A stretch of 64,000 nt of DNA from Streptomyces sp. 71268 (GTDB lineage Bacteria > Actinomycetota > Actinomycetes > Streptomycetales > Streptomycetaceae), in the NCBI RefSeq assembly GCF_029392895.1, contig NZ_CP114200.1, forward strand, positions 3,441,001 to 3,505,000, in the 5' to 3' direction. This document shows, one piece after another, positions 35,805 through 44,688 of the stretch (positions within the stretch are counted from its first letter, which is position 1; each line of letters begins with the position of its first letter). The translations under genes were made by a program, and so were the position numbers. Below the pieces are notes generated by a model. The model saw only the letters and a list, made by a program, of their open reading frames with translations, searched no databases and had not been told where the DNA came from.

Positions 35805-36450
35805 CCGAGTGGCCGGGCCGGGGCCCGCACGCCGGCCCGGCCTGACCACAGCCCGGTCCGGCCCCGGCCCGGTCCGGCCCCGGCCCAGTCCGCTCCTGGT
35901 CCGGTCCGCTCCTGGTCCGGCGCTCGTCCGGTCCCGTGGAAGGTTTCCAAGGCGTTATCGGACACGCCCCACACGGTGCGCCGCCCGTCGCGAGCCGTCC
36001 GGGTCGGCGTCGCCCAGGCAGCCTGGTGGTGCCCGCGGTGGCGCCCGGGCCGCTGGTACGTGCGAGTCCACGCGGTGTCGCTGGGCCAGATGGGACGCCT
36101 TGGGCGCACGGGGCGGGCCGGGGTGGCCCGCGATACGGGCGTGACGCCTGAGCCGAACGCGACCTGGCACAGCCCGCGAAGTCGGCCCCCCTTCGCGTCC
36201 CGACCCCGGCCACCACCGCGCCGGCGACGACGGGCGTGGCGCGCTCGCGGCCTTGCCACCGTTGGCAAGCGGTCCGAGCCCGCGCCGCCGCCCTGCGGCG
36301 ATCCGCGACGGCTCCGCCCCTGATGGGACGGCGGGCCCGTCGCCAGCCCCGCCCGTAGCGGCTCACATGGCGTTCTTTTTCGACACAAGAAGAATCGATA
36401 CGTCATGCGAAGCGCCCATTTACGCACCTTTGGCGCGTTTATCTCCCACA
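35805..36450. other. Long gene-free stretch with repeats
   Basis: About 650 bases without a supported gene. The left part holds short tandem duplications (35852-35919). The middle part is plain GC-rich sequence whose open frames look like chance. From about 36365 the base composition drops sharply in GC towards the promoter of the small secreted protein gene. Confidence 0.45.
35852..35919. repeat. 16-bp direct tandem duplications
   Basis: CCCGGTCCGGCCCCGG occurs exactly twice (35852-35867 and 35868-35883); after four bases, GTCCGCTCCTGGTCCG occurs exactly twice (35888-35903 and 35904-35919). Both units are 16 bp and share GGTCCG. They lie just after the stop of the SDR gene. Confidence 0.85.
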
Positions 36451-36479
36451 TGGACCGTATCCAGTTGGTAGCGTAATAA
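36451..36479 (+). promoter_or_regulatory. Promoter of the small secreted protein gene
   Basis: TGGACC (36451-36456) and TAATAA (36474-36479) are 17 bases apart in an AT-rich island, about 58 bases before the ATG at 36537. Confidence 0.65.
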
Positions 36480-36536
36480 AGGCCCACCAGGGCCGCCCCC
36501 GCGCATATCGAAACGGCAATTCGAATGGGAGGGGAG

Positions 36537-36932
36537 ATGCACGCTGAACGCCCACTCGGAATATCCATAGCCTTGGCGGCCATCCTTGGCGGCACGGTGA
36601 CGCTCGCCCCGCCGGCGAGCGCGACACCGGCGGGCTGCGGAGACCTCTCCAGGGGATCGCTCTGCATCAAGGGCGGAAAGGTCGGGAAAACCGGCACCTT
36701 CACCTGGAGAGTCAGGTACGTGCGCCACCAGGGCGGCGAGATCAAGGTCAAGCTCGGATCCCAACGCAAGAACTCCGACATCACGGCCTGGGAACTGTGG
36801 TTCGGCAGCAAGAAAACGAGGAACGGCGTCGCCGAATTACGCAAGAAACACGAGATCAACAAGGACGAGTGCATTCGCGGCGTCATGGAGTACAAGAACA
36901 AGGTGTACGTCACCAAGTGGCGTTGCCCCTGA
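36537..36932 (+). CDS. Small secreted cysteine-containing basic protein
   Basis: A 131-residue protein not recognised as a known family. It has a Sec signal peptide (GISIALAAILGGTVTLAPPA, cleavage probably after ASA at about residue 30). The mature part is rich in Lys/Arg and contains four Cys (in AGCGD, LCIKG, ECIRG and WRCP), probably forming two disulfides. The beta-rich middle (GTFTWRVRYVRHQGGEIKVK) hints at a compact extracellular domain. GGGAGGGG precedes the ATG at 36537. Codons such as ATA and AAA and the AT-rich promoter set it apart from its neighbours, suggesting an accessory gene. VanZ follows on the same strand. Confidence 0.75.
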   Translation: MHAERPLGISIALAAILGGTVTLAPPASATPAGCGDLSRGSLCIKGGKVGKTGTFTWRVRYVRHQGGEIKVKLGSQRKNSDITAWELWFGSKKTRNGVAELRKKHEINKDECIRGVMEYKNKVYVTKWRCP

Positions 36933-37020
36933 GCCGTTCAACGGGCTGGGCACCTCCGAAACAAGGAGCCCAGCCTCGTCGCCCACCACACCAGGGCCCT
37001 AAACCGACGAGGAAGTGCGC

Positions 37021-37590
37021 ATGTGGCAGGTCGTGCTGTACGTGAGCCCGGCGACCATCGCCCTTTTCCTCACGGCGACCGTGGGACTGTGCCTCGCCGG
37101 CGCCTGGTGGCTCACCCGCGACGACGACCGGGCTTCCCGCGCGGCGCGCGCCCTCCTGCTTCTGTGGGCCGGCATCACCCTGGTGGCCACGGTGGCCCCC
37201 ACGCAGCCGCTGGGCACCAGCGGCCATGCGATCGCCTGGATTCCCGGTGAGGGCATGTGGCAGCCCAGCGGCCACAGCGGCGCCGGCCTCTTCGCCGAAG
37301 AGCGCGACATGATCGTGCGCCTCCAGATCGCCAACGCCGCCATGTTCACACCCCTGGCGGCGCTTCTGCTGTTTTCCTTTCCCTCACTCGGCGCTCTTTC
37401 GGCGATCGCTTCCTGCCTTTTCGCCAGCGCCGCCATCGAAGCCACACAATTCCTCATGGCCGCGGGCCGCACCGTCGACATAGACGACCTCCTCTTCAAC
37501 ACCCTCGGCGGCGCCATCGGCACGCTCATCGTCCGCTTCTCCCGCTTCGCGGTGCGGATTCACGCTCCGGCGGGACGACATCGGGCTTGA
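37021..37590 (+). CDS. VanZ family membrane protein
   Basis: A 189-residue protein with about four transmembrane segments and the VanZ-family ending SAAIEATQFLMAAGRTVDID followed by DLLFNTLGGAIGT, which holds the conserved acidic and Asn residues. VanZ of enterococci gives low-level teicoplanin resistance; the many actinobacterial homologues have no established role. The ATG at 37021 has GAGGAAG 5 bases upstream; an in-frame GTG at 37015 would overlap that site. It follows the small secreted protein gene by 88 bases and may be cotranscribed. Confidence 0.85.
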   Translation: MWQVVLYVSPATIALFLTATVGLCLAGAWWLTRDDDRASRAARALLLLWAGITLVATVAPTQPLGTSGHAIAWIPGEGMWQPSGHSGAGLFAEERDMIVRLQIANAAMFTPLAALLLFSFPSLGALSAIASCLFASAAIEATQFLMAAGRTVDIDDLLFNTLGGAIGTLIVRFSRFAVRIHAPAGRHRA

Positions 37591-38126
37591 TGGGGGGCTC
37601 TCGCGTAGGGAGACATCGGTCAGCACACGCATTTCGCAACCTGCCTGTTCGCGCACAGCACCGAACCTGCTGACTCCGAGCACGCCATCGCGCTGCCTTT
37701 GGCGACACGGCGGACAAGCAGCAGCCCCACTGCGATAACGCGCCCCGCTCAATGGTCGCTCAACGGTCACGACCTTGCCGAAATGCTCCGTCCGCAGCAG
37801 CGAGGACAAGAGAAGCAGTTCGCCAGGAGGGAACCACAGACACCGTCACCACCACCGCGCGACCGAAGTGAGGCGTAACAGGGTGCCGCGTACCGGCGCG
37901 GCGGTTATCCGTTCTCCGCCCACGCCCGGCGCCGGGCGAACGGGGACACCGGCTACCCAAGCACCCAAGCACCCAAGCACCCGACAGGGAACACGCACAT
38001 GTCCGCCCCCGCCCGGGATCAACACAGGCTCACCATCGCCGCCGCGTCCAGATCCGTCCATAACCGCCGGTCGAGAACGCGTCGGCAGCAGAGGCAGGGA
38101 GGCGCCCCGCCCACTCACCATCCCAA
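37591..38126. other. Intergenic region with an octamer repeat, no recognised gene
   Basis: About 540 bases between vanZ and the tRNA-Tyr terminator. It contains a perfect palindrome CGCCCGGCGCCGGGCG (about 37923-37938) and the octamer array at 37955-37982. I found no coding frame with signal peptide, domain or ribosome-binding site support. Confidence 0.4.
37955..37982. repeat. Octamer tandem repeat
   Basis: ACCCAAGC is repeated three times exactly, followed by a partial ACCC. The unit is far less GC-rich than its surroundings. Confidence 0.9.
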
Positions 38127-38127
38127 C

Positions 38128-38169
38128 AAAAACGGCCCCCGATCCGCGTTTCCGCAGATCAGGGGCCGT
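38128..38169 (-). terminator. Rho-independent terminator of tRNA-Tyr
   Basis: On the minus strand ACGGCCCC pairs with GGGGCCGT (38132-38169) with GATC/GATC inside, followed by TTTTTG. It starts 12 bases downstream of the tRNA. Confidence 0.85.
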
Positions 38170-38180
38170 GTCCCAAAGCG

Positions 38181-38262
38181 TGGCGGCGCCAGGATTCGAA
38201 CCTGGGTAGGCTAAGCCGACGGATTTACAGTCCGCTCCCATTGGCCACTCGGGCACACCGCC
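38181..38262 (-). tRNA. tRNA-Tyr (anticodon GTA)
   Basis: An 82-base class II tRNA. The acceptor GGCGGTG pairs with CGCCGCC (one G-T pair); the anticodon stem GGA/TCC encloses loop CTGTAAA with GTA; a long variable arm (TCGGCTTAGCCTA region) follows; the T arm is CCAGGTTCGAATCCTGG. It is transcribed alone, divergent from yajQ. Confidence 0.95.
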
Positions 38263-38459
38263 TGGGATGTAGCCAAGAATTCCGCCCTTTGCTGAGATTG
38301 CTTGGGGCTCCCTGGCAACGACATAAACCATACCCGATGCCAGGGGGTGGTCCGCCACCGGGTTGATCGCCGCTGGAGCGTGGCCGAGGTAGCTAGGCTG
38401 GCAGCGCGGTCCGCTGGGCCGCTTCCCTGACGGATCTACGTACGAGGAGCCAACTCAAC

Positions 38460-38948
38460 ATGGCCGACTCCAGTTTCGACATCGTCTCGAAGGTCGAGCG
38501 GCAGGAGGTCGACAACGCGCTCAACCAGGCCGCCAAGGAGATCGCGCAGCGCTATGACTTCAAGGGCGTCGACGCGTCGATCGCCTGGTCGGGCGAGAAG
38601 ATCGAGATGCGGGCCAACGCCGAGGAGCGGGTGAAGGCCGTTCTCGACATCTTCGAGACGAAGCTGGTCAAGCGTGGGATCTCGCTGAAGGCGCTGGACG
38701 CGGGTGAGCCGCAGGCGTCCGGCAAGGAGTACAAGATCTTCGCCTCGCTGCAGGAGGGGATCTCGCAGGACAACGCCAAGAAGGTCGCCAAGATCATCCG
38801 CGACGAGGGCCCGAAGGGCGTCAAGGCGCAGGTCCAAGGCGACGAGCTGCGGGTCTCTTCCAAGAGCCGCGACGACCTGCAGGCCGTGCAGGCGCTCCTC
38901 AAGGGCAAGGACCTCGACTTCGCGCTGCAGTTCGTGAACTACCGGTAA
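38460..38948 (+). CDS. yajQ: YajQ family nucleotide-binding protein
   Basis: A 162-residue protein with two ferredoxin-like folds ([20 protein letters not shown], then [20 protein letters not shown]). Family members bind cyclic di-GMP or other nucleotides and in some bacteria act through a LysR-type partner; the Streptomyces role is unknown. GAGGAG lies about 10 bases before the ATG. It is a monocistronic unit ending in a hairpin. Confidence 0.92.
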   Translation: MADSSFDIVSKVERQEVDNALNQAAKEIAQRYDFKGVDASIAWSGEKIEMRANAEERVKAVLDIFETKLVKRGISLKALDAGEPQASGKEYKIFASLQEGISQDNAKKVAKIIRDEGPKGVKAQVQGDELRVSSKSRDDLQAVQALLKGKDLDFALQFVNYR

Positions 38949-38963
38949 CCAGCGTTTCTTCGT

Positions 38964-39008
38964 CGCCGGGCTGCCGCCGGTCGGACTTCGACCCGCGACA
39001 GCCCGGCG
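38964..39008 (+). terminator. yajQ terminator hairpin
   Basis: CGCCGGGCTG (38964-38973) pairs perfectly with CAGCCCGGCG (38999-39008), starting 15 bases past the stop. Confidence 0.65.
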
Positions 39009-39120
39009 CCTCCGGCACGGGCGGCATGAGCCCCTGCGGTGTGCGTTCGGCGCGCGGGTCCGCTCGGTGCGCTCACTCCATGGGTGAGCGCCGACCACAC
39101 CCCGCGCCCGCCGGCTGCCC

Positions 39121-39158
39121 CCGGCTCCCGGCTCCCGGCTCCCGGCTCCCGGCTCCCG
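39121..39158. repeat. Heptamer tandem repeat
   Basis: CCGGCTC is repeated five times exactly, followed by a partial unit. Seven is not a multiple that hides in a protein frame; the region is non-coding. Confidence 0.9.
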
Positions 39159-39270
39159 AGCGATACGGCCGGCCCGGGCCTGAGACGAAGCCCGAGACCG
39201 CCTCAGCGCCCACGCCTACCTCTGGGACCGCGTCAGCGCCCGCGCCCGCGCCCCAGCAGGGTGTCGCGGC

Positions 39271-39308
39271 GCCCGGCGCGTAGCCGCACGCCCGGCGCGT
39301 AGCCGCGT
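39271..39308. repeat. 19-bp direct duplication
   Basis: GCCCGGCGCGTAGCCGCAC is followed directly by a second copy differing only in the last two bases. Confidence 0.8.
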
Positions 39309-39359
39309 GCCGAACCGGTACCCGTCAGAGGAGGTCGGCCCGGAAGCGGTCGGGGCCGC

Positions 39360-39752
39360 TCAGCGGGCGGCGAAGGGCTGGTTCGTCGGGACGATGTCCC
39401 GGCCCAGGGGGGTCAGTGAGACCGGGATCAGCTTGAAGTTGGCCACGCCCAGCGGGATGCCGATGATCGTCACGCAGAGCAGGAGGCCCGTCACGATGTG
39501 GCTGAGCGCCAGCCACCAGCCGGCGAGGAGCAGCCAGAGGACGTTGCCGACGCATGACGGGGCGCCGGCGTCGCGTCGCTCGACGGCGGTGTAGCCGAAG
39601 GGCCACAGCGCGAAGCGCGCGATGCGGAAGGAGGCGATGCCGAAGGGGATGCCGATGATCGTGATGCACAGGATCAGGCCCGCCAGGACGTACGCGCAGG
39701 CCAGCCAGAAGCCGGACAGGACCAGCCAGATGACGTTCAGGATCGTCTTCAT
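39360..39752 (-). CDS. YccF domain membrane protein
   Basis: A 130-residue inner-membrane protein made of two YccF repeats: residues 1-52 (ILNVIWLVLSGFWLACAYVL, then CITIIGIPFGIASFRIARFA) and 68-122 (GNVLWLLLAGWWLALSHIV, then CVTIIGIPLGVANFKL). Each has two hydrophobic segments with the conserved NxxWL and TIIGIPxGxxxF. Function unknown. It begins 4 bases after the htpX stop, so it is cotranscribed with that membrane protease. Confidence 0.9.
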   Translation of the reverse strand: MKTILNVIWLVLSGFWLACAYVLAGLILCITIIGIPFGIASFRIARFALWPFGYTAVERRDAGAPSCVGNVLWLLLAGWWLALSHIVTGLLLCVTIIGIPLGVANFKLIPVSLTPLGRDIVPTNQPFAAR

Positions 39753-39756
39753 CGGG

Positions 39757-40614
39757 TTAGTGTCCCGCCATTTTCTCGAGGCGGCTGATGCGCTCCGCCA
39801 TGGGTGGGTGGGTCGAGAACAGCTTGGCCATGCCGGCGCCCGGGCGGAAGGGGTTCGCGATCATCATGTGGCTTGCCGTCTCCAGCCGTGGCTCCGGCGG
39901 CAGCGGGAGCGCCTTCGTGCCCGCCTCCAGCTTCCGCAGGGCGCTCGCGAGGGCCATCGGGTCACCGGTGAGCTGGGCGCCCGACGCGTCCGCCTCGTAC
40001 TCGCGCGAACGGCTGACGGCGAGCTGGATGACGGAGGCGGCCAGCGGGCCGAGGAGCATGATCAGCAGCATGCCGAGGAAGCCGGGGCCGTCGTCGTCGT
40101 CGGATCGGCCGATGGGGATCAGCCACGCGAAGTTGACCAGGAACATCACCACGCTCGCGAGCGCGCCCGCGATGGAGGAGATGAGGATGTCGCGGTTGTA
40201 GACGTGGCTCAGCTCGTGGCCGATGACGCCGCGCAGCTCGCGCTCGTTCAGCAGCCGGAGGATGCCGTCGGTGCAGCACACGGCCGCGTTGCGCGGGTTG
40301 CGGCCGGTGGCGAAGGCGTTCGGGGCGTCGGTGGGCGAGATGTACAGCCGGGGCATCGGCTGTCGCGCGGCCGTGGACAGCTCCCGGACCATGCGGTAGA
40401 GCTGGGGTGCCTCGAACTCGCTCACCGGACGGGCCCGCATCGCCCGCAGGGCCAGCTTGTCGCTGTTCCAGTACGCGTACGCGTTGGTGCCGAGCGCTAC
40501 GAGGACGGCGATGACCAGTCCGGTGCGGCCGAACATCCCACCGATGACGATGATGAGTGCGGACAGTCCCCCGAGGAGTACGGCGGTCTTGAGCCCATTG
40601 TGCCGGCGGTGCAC
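39757..40614 (-). CDS. htpX: Zinc metalloprotease HtpX
   Basis: A membrane-bound M48 protease that degrades misfolded membrane proteins. It is 285 residues. The zinc motif is HELSH ([14 protein letters not shown]) with the third ligand Glu in [10 protein letters not shown]. There are two N-terminal and two central transmembrane segments. The GTG at 40614 ([18 protein letters not shown]) has GGAGGG 6 bases upstream and matches the usual Streptomyces start; a longer frame adds 27 residues without homology. It forms an operon with the YccF gene. Confidence 0.93.
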   Translation of the reverse strand: MHRRHNGLKTAVLLGGLSALIIVIGGMFGRTGLVIAVLVALGTNAYAYWNSDKLALRAMRARPVSEFEAPQLYRMVRELSTAARQPMPRLYISPTDAPNAFATGRNPRNAAVCCTDGILRLLNERELRGVIGHELSHVYNRDILISSIAGALASVVMFLVNFAWLIPIGRSDDDDGPGFLGMLLIMLLGPLAASVIQLAVSRSREYEADASGAQLTGDPMALASALRKLEAGTKALPLPPEPRLETASHMMIANPFRPGAGMAKLFSTHPPMAERISRLEKMAGH

Positions 40615-40887
40615 GGTACGCCCTCCAAGTGGTACGGCAGGGGGAACCCTTTCGCGGTTTCTCCAGCTTTCAGTGGACCCTCCATCACTGGTCAACGCCA
40701 GATGAGAAGGGCTAGTTCCCTTGTGCCGGGTGCGCGGGCAGCCGCCCCGCCGGGGCGCGGCGGCCTGACGGCGGGGGCCACGGACGGGGCGCTCGGCGTA
40801 CGGCGTGCCCGGCTGGCCGGCATCGCAGCAGGTCAGCCGGGTGGTGGCGGGGCCGGGCGGGGCGGTGGGCCACGGGCGCGGAGGGGG

Positions 40888-42585
40888 TTAGAAGAGGGTC
40901 CCGGAGGCGAAGTGCAGCACGAGCTGCGGGGCGCCGGACAGGGCGACGCCGAGCACGGTGGTCAGGGCGACCGTGGCGGTCAGCGAGGCGGGGACCCGGG
41001 GCCGGGCACCGTCCGCCGTGGCGTCCGTCGCGCGAGGGCGTTCGCCGGCCGGGGCCGCCGTGCGCACCGCGACCGCGCCGGCTTCCGGGCCCGCCCCGGG
41101 CAGCGCGGCGGAGTCCGAGCGGGAGGCGGCGGGCTGACCGGGGGCCGGGCCGGCGGGCGCGGTGGCCGGGGCCTCGGCGGGGGTGGGCGCGCGGAAGAGG
41201 GCGGCCGTCCACTGGAGGTAGTAGTAGAGCGCGATCACGACGTTGACCGCCATGACGACGGCGAGCCAGCCCAGGCCCGCGTCGACGACCGCGGAGAAGA
41301 CGGCCACCTTGGCGAAGAGGCCGATCACGCCCGGCGGCAGCCCGGCCAGGCAGAGCAGGAAGAAGCCGAGCGCGAGGGCGGCCAGCGGGCGGGTGGCGTA
41401 GAGGGAGCGGTGGTCCGTGAGGCGCAGGCCCGTGCTGGTCCCGGCGCGGCCCGCGACGTGGGCCACGAGCGCCACCACGGCGAACGCCCCGAGGTTGACC
41501 GCGGCGTACATCAGCGCGTAGGCGACCGTGGCACCGACGGCGTGCTCCGCGTCGGCGGCGGAGTCGGCGTAGCCGGCCGCGGCGATGGGGACCAGCAGAT
41601 AGCCGGCCTGCCCGACGGAGGACCAGGCCAGCAGACGTACGGCGCTGCGCGCGTGCTCGGGGCGCTGACGCAACGCGGCCACGTTGCCCACGGTCATGGT
41701 GAGCGCGGCCAGCACCGCCGCCGCCGGCCCCCACACGTCCGCGTAGGAGGGGAAGGCGCGGACGGTCACGACGATCAGGCCGGTGAAGCCGACGGCCTTG
41801 CCGATGACGGAGAGGTAGGCGGCGATCGGCAGCGGAGCGCCGACGTAGGTGTCGGGGACCCAGAAGTGGAAGGGGACGGCCGCCGTCTTGAAGGCGAAGC
41901 CGATCAGGGTGAGGGCCACGCCCGTCTGCGCGAGGGTCTCCAGGCGCGGGTCGACGTGGGTGAGGCCGTCGGCGACGCGGGCGACGTGCATGCTGCCGGT
42001 GGTGGCGTAGACGAAACTCACGCCGAGCAGCGTGACCGCGGTGGCCACGACCGAGGAGAGGAAGAACTTGAGCGCGGCCTCGGAGGAGCGGCGGTCGTTG
42101 CGGCGCAGGCCGACCAGGGCGAAGGCCGGGAGGGAGGCGACCTCAAGGGCGATGACCAGGGTGGCCAGGTCACGGGAGGCGGGCAGCAGCGCAGCGCCGG
42201 CCGCGGAGGACAGCAGCAGGAACCAGTACTCGCCGGCCGGAAGCTTCTGCTCCGCCACGGTGTGCAGCGAGAGCAGGGCGGTCAGGAGCGCCCCGCCGAG
42301 CACCAGGAGCTGGATGGCGACGGTGAAGTCGTCGGCGACGTAGCTGCACACGTCACCGTCGGAGACCAGGCAGAACGTCGCCTTGTCACCGCCTCGCAGC
42401 GGCAGCAGGGACAGTCCGGCGACGGCGAGCCCGGCGATCGAGACCCAGCCGAGCAGCGGCTTGCGCCGTTCGGCCAGGAACAGGTCGGCGACCAGCACGA
42501 CGAGGCCGACGACGGCGGTGAGGGTGGGCGGGGCGATGGCCAGCCAGTCGATGGACTGGACGGCGCTCGCGGCGGTGGTGTTCAT
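40888..42585 (-). CDS. nuoN: NADH-quinone oxidoreductase subunit N
   Basis: An antiporter-like proton-pumping subunit of complex I, 565 residues with about 14 transmembrane segments. KTAAVPFHFWVPDTYVGAPL and the LAWSSVGQAGYL region contain the conserved Lys and helix-break residues. Between the last two helices, about residues 470-535, lies an Ala/Pro/Gly-rich cytoplasmic insert that normal NuoN lacks. The start ATG overlaps the nuoM stop. It is the last gene of this nuo operon. Confidence 0.93.
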   Translation of the reverse strand: MNTTAASAVQSIDWLAIAPPTLTAVVGLVVLVADLFLAERRKPLLGWVSIAGLAVAGLSLLPLRGGDKATFCLVSDGDVCSYVADDFTVAIQLLVLGGALLTALLSLHTVAEQKLPAGEYWFLLLSSAAGAALLPASRDLATLVIALEVASLPAFALVGLRRNDRRSSEAALKFFLSSVVATAVTLLGVSFVYATTGSMHVARVADGLTHVDPRLETLAQTGVALTLIGFAFKTAAVPFHFWVPDTYVGAPLPIAAYLSVIGKAVGFTGLIVVTVRAFPSYADVWGPAAAVLAALTMTVGNVAALRQRPEHARSAVRLLAWSSVGQAGYLLVPIAAAGYADSAADAEHAVGATVAYALMYAAVNLGAFAVVALVAHVAGRAGTSTGLRLTDHRSLYATRPLAALALGFFLLCLAGLPPGVIGLFAKVAVFSAVVDAGLGWLAVVMAVNVVIALYYYLQWTAALFRAPTPAEAPATAPAGPAPGQPAASRSDSAALPGAGPEAGAVAVRTAAPAGERPRATDATADGARPRVPASLTATVALTTVLGVALSGAPQLVLHFASGTLF

Positions 42586-44486
42586 CAGCTCCCGCCTCCG
42601 AGGAGGTGCTGCACGGCCGGGTCGGTCAGCCCCAGCAGGGCCGCGGGCCAGAGCCCGGCGAGGACGGTGAGGACGACGAGCGGCGTCCAGGCGGCGAGTT
42701 CGTGGCCCCGTACGTCGGCGATCGCGTCATCGCGGCGCGGGCTGCCGACGGTCGCCGCGGCGGCGGGCGAGGCGAGGCCGGGCGAGCCGGTGTCGGGCGC
42801 TGCCGTGTCGGTGGGCGCGGCGTCGGTGGGCGCGGCGCCTGGCGGGGTCGCGGCCGTACGGGTCGCGCCGCTCGCCGCCGTGGGGGCGCCGACGGCGGCC
42901 GGGACCGCCGTGGCGGGCGTGCCGTCCGGCGCCGGGGCGCCGGCCGTGGCGAGGGCGCCGCCGGCGGCGGGCTCGCCCATGCACACGCGCCGCACGACGA
43001 TCAGCAGGTAGGCGGCGGTCAGCAGGGTGCCGAGGCCGGCGAGCGCGAGGAAGGTGAGGTAGGCGGGGCGGCTGAGGCCGTCCGCCGGCTCGTACGCGCC
43101 GAACATGGCCAGCATCTCGCCCCAGAAGCCGGCGAGGCCGGGCAGGCCGAGGGAGGCGACGGCGCCGAAGGCCAGCAGGCCGCCGAGGCGCGGAGCCCTG
43201 CCGTACAGCGCGGCGCCCGAGGCGCGCGCGCCGCCCGCGAGCTGGTCGAGGTCGGTGCTGCCGAAGCGCTCCTTGAGGGCTCCGACCAGGAAGAACAGCA
43301 GGCCGGTGATGAGGCCGTGCGCGATGTTAGCGAACAGCGCGCCGTTGACTCCGGTCGGCGTAAGGGTGGCGATGCCGAGGAGGACGAAGCCCATGTGGCC
43401 GACCGAGGAGTAGGCGATGAGGCGCTTGAGGTCGGCCTTGGGGCGGGCGGGGGTCAGCGCCGCGGTGGGGCCGAGCGTGTCGGAGCGGCCCGAGGTGGGC
43501 AGCGCCAGGGCGAGGCAGGCGAGCGAGCCGTAGAGGATGCCGACGACGGCGAACGCCGCGAGGTACGGGGCGAGGGTGTGCGCGCCGTCGGGGGCCATCG
43601 GGAGCGCGATGCGGACCAGGCCGTAGGTGCCCATCTTCAGCAGCACGCCGGCCAGGAGTACGGAGCCCACGGTGGGCGCCGCGGTGTGCGCGTCGGGCAG
43701 CCAACTGTGCAGCGGCCACATCGGGGCCTTGACCGCGAGTCCGATACCGATCGCGAGCACGGCGATGACCTGCGTGGAGTGGCTGAGCCCGGCCCCGTTG
43801 TCAGAGGCGAGTGCCACCATGTCGAAGGTGCCGCCCTTGAGGCCGATGAGGAGGAGGCCGAGCAGCATGACGACGGAACCGAGCAGTGTGTAGAGGATGA
43901 ACCGCCAGGCGGCCCGCTCGCGGTCGCTGCCGGCCGGGGCAGCGGGGCCGGTGGGGGTGGGGCCCGCCGTGTTCTCCTGGCCGCCCCAGCGGGCGATCAG
44001 GAAGTACATCGGGATGAGCACCATCTCGAACGCGAGGAAGAAGAGCATCAGGTCCAGGACGGCGAAGGTGGCGAGCGTGCCGGCCTCCAGGACCAGGAGC
44101 AGCGCCACGAACGCCGTCGGGGAGCCGCCCGGGGGCATCCGGAAGTAGCTGTAGAGCGCGCAGAGGAAGGTGAGCAGCGCGGTCATGACGAGCAGGGGGA
44201 GCGAGATGCCGTCGATGCCCAGGTGGATGCGGATATCCAGGGCCGGGATCCACCGGATGTCGGTGGTGGCCTGCATGTCCTCGGCCCGGTCGTAGTCGAA
44301 GCCGATCGCGAGGGCTACGGACAGGGCGAGGACCAGCCCGGTCACGGTGACGCCGTGCCGCAGCACGGCCTGCTCGGGGTCGCGCCCGCGCAGTCCGGGC
44401 GGGGCGGGCAACAGCGCGGCGACCGCGCCGAGCAGGGGGAGGACGACGACGGCCGCGAGGAGGAGTTGCATCACGTTCTGACTCAC
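42585..44486 (-). CDS. nuoM: NADH-quinone oxidoreductase subunit M
   Basis: An antiporter-like subunit, 633 residues; typical NuoM is about 510-530. Conserved elements include LGIDGISLPLLVMTALLTFL, EMVLIPMYFLI with the key Glu, the LAVKAPMWPLHSWLPDAHT Lys helix and KRLIAYSSVGHMGF. The extra length is an Ala/Pro/Thr-rich segment of about 80 residues (roughly 505-585) before the last helix plus a smaller loop near TAGPTPTGPAAPAG. The start is a GTG with GGAG 8 bases upstream; a short reading frame ends immediately before it. Confidence 0.93.
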   Translation of the reverse strand: MSQNVMQLLLAAVVVLPLLGAVAALLPAPPGLRGRDPEQAVLRHGVTVTGLVLALSVALAIGFDYDRAEDMQATTDIRWIPALDIRIHLGIDGISLPLLVMTALLTFLCALYSYFRMPPGGSPTAFVALLLVLEAGTLATFAVLDLMLFFLAFEMVLIPMYFLIARWGGQENTAGPTPTGPAAPAGSDRERAAWRFILYTLLGSVVMLLGLLLIGLKGGTFDMVALASDNGAGLSHSTQVIAVLAIGIGLAVKAPMWPLHSWLPDAHTAAPTVGSVLLAGVLLKMGTYGLVRIALPMAPDGAHTLAPYLAAFAVVGILYGSLACLALALPTSGRSDTLGPTAALTPARPKADLKRLIAYSSVGHMGFVLLGIATLTPTGVNGALFANIAHGLITGLLFFLVGALKERFGSTDLDQLAGGARASGAALYGRAPRLGGLLAFGAVASLGLPGLAGFWGEMLAMFGAYEPADGLSRPAYLTFLALAGLGTLLTAAYLLIVVRRVCMGEPAAGGALATAGAPAPDGTPATAVPAAVGAPTAASGATRTAATPPGAAPTDAAPTDTAAPDTGSPGLASPAAAATVGSPRRDDAIADVRGHELAAWTPLVVLTVLAGLWPAALLGLTDPAVQHLLGGGS

Positions 44487-44487
44487 C

Positions 44488-44685
44488 TCAAAGGCTCCTC
44501 GGGGTGGCGGCCGGGCGGCGGGCGGTCCGGAGCGGGCCGGGCCGGTCGACCGGCTGTGCGGCGCGCGCGATCGGGCCGGGCAGCGGACGGTGTCCGGGCG
44601 GCGCGATGGACGAACCCGGCATGGCTACGCCGTACGGGTGACGGCCGGCGGCTTCGGGGGTGGCGGCGTACGGGGGACGCGACAT
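44488..44685 (-). CDS. Possible small protein gene between nuoL and nuoM
   Basis: A 65-codon frame filling the nuoL-nuoM gap. Its ATG lies 3 bases after the nuoL stop and is preceded by GGGAGG at 9 bases; its TGA lies immediately upstream of the nuoM GTG. The product is Pro/Arg/Ala-rich (starts MSRPPYAATPEAAGRHPYG) with no transmembrane segment or known domain. Third codon positions are overwhelmingly G or C, as in real Streptomyces genes, but GC-rich non-coding DNA can do this too. It may serve mainly to couple translation. Confidence 0.4.
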   Translation of the reverse strand: MSRPPYAATPEAAGRHPYGVAMPGSSIAPPGHRPLPGPIARAAQPVDRPGPLRTARRPAATPRSL

Positions 44686-44688
44686 GGT

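Larger units (their letters stand above)
39009..39359. other. Repeat-bearing intergenic region between yajQ and the YccF gene
   Basis: About 350 bases between convergent genes. It contains the heptamer array at 39121-39158 and a 19-bp imperfect duplication at 39271-39308 (17 of 19 identical). Short open frames here are Pro/Ala-rich by composition and I do not call them. Confidence 0.5.

Noticed and set aside
35171..36916. A 581-codon minus-strand frame across the gene-free region
   Set aside because: It overlaps the SDR gene and the small secreted protein gene on the other strand and shows only Arg/Ala/Gly-rich low-complexity sequence.
37955..37982. Possible CRISPR-like array
   Set aside because: The octamers are directly adjacent with no spacers; there is no cas gene in the window.
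39026..39302. Short Pro/Ala-rich open frames between yajQ and the YccF gene
   Set aside because: They arise from the CCGGCTC tandem repeats and have no ribosome-binding site.
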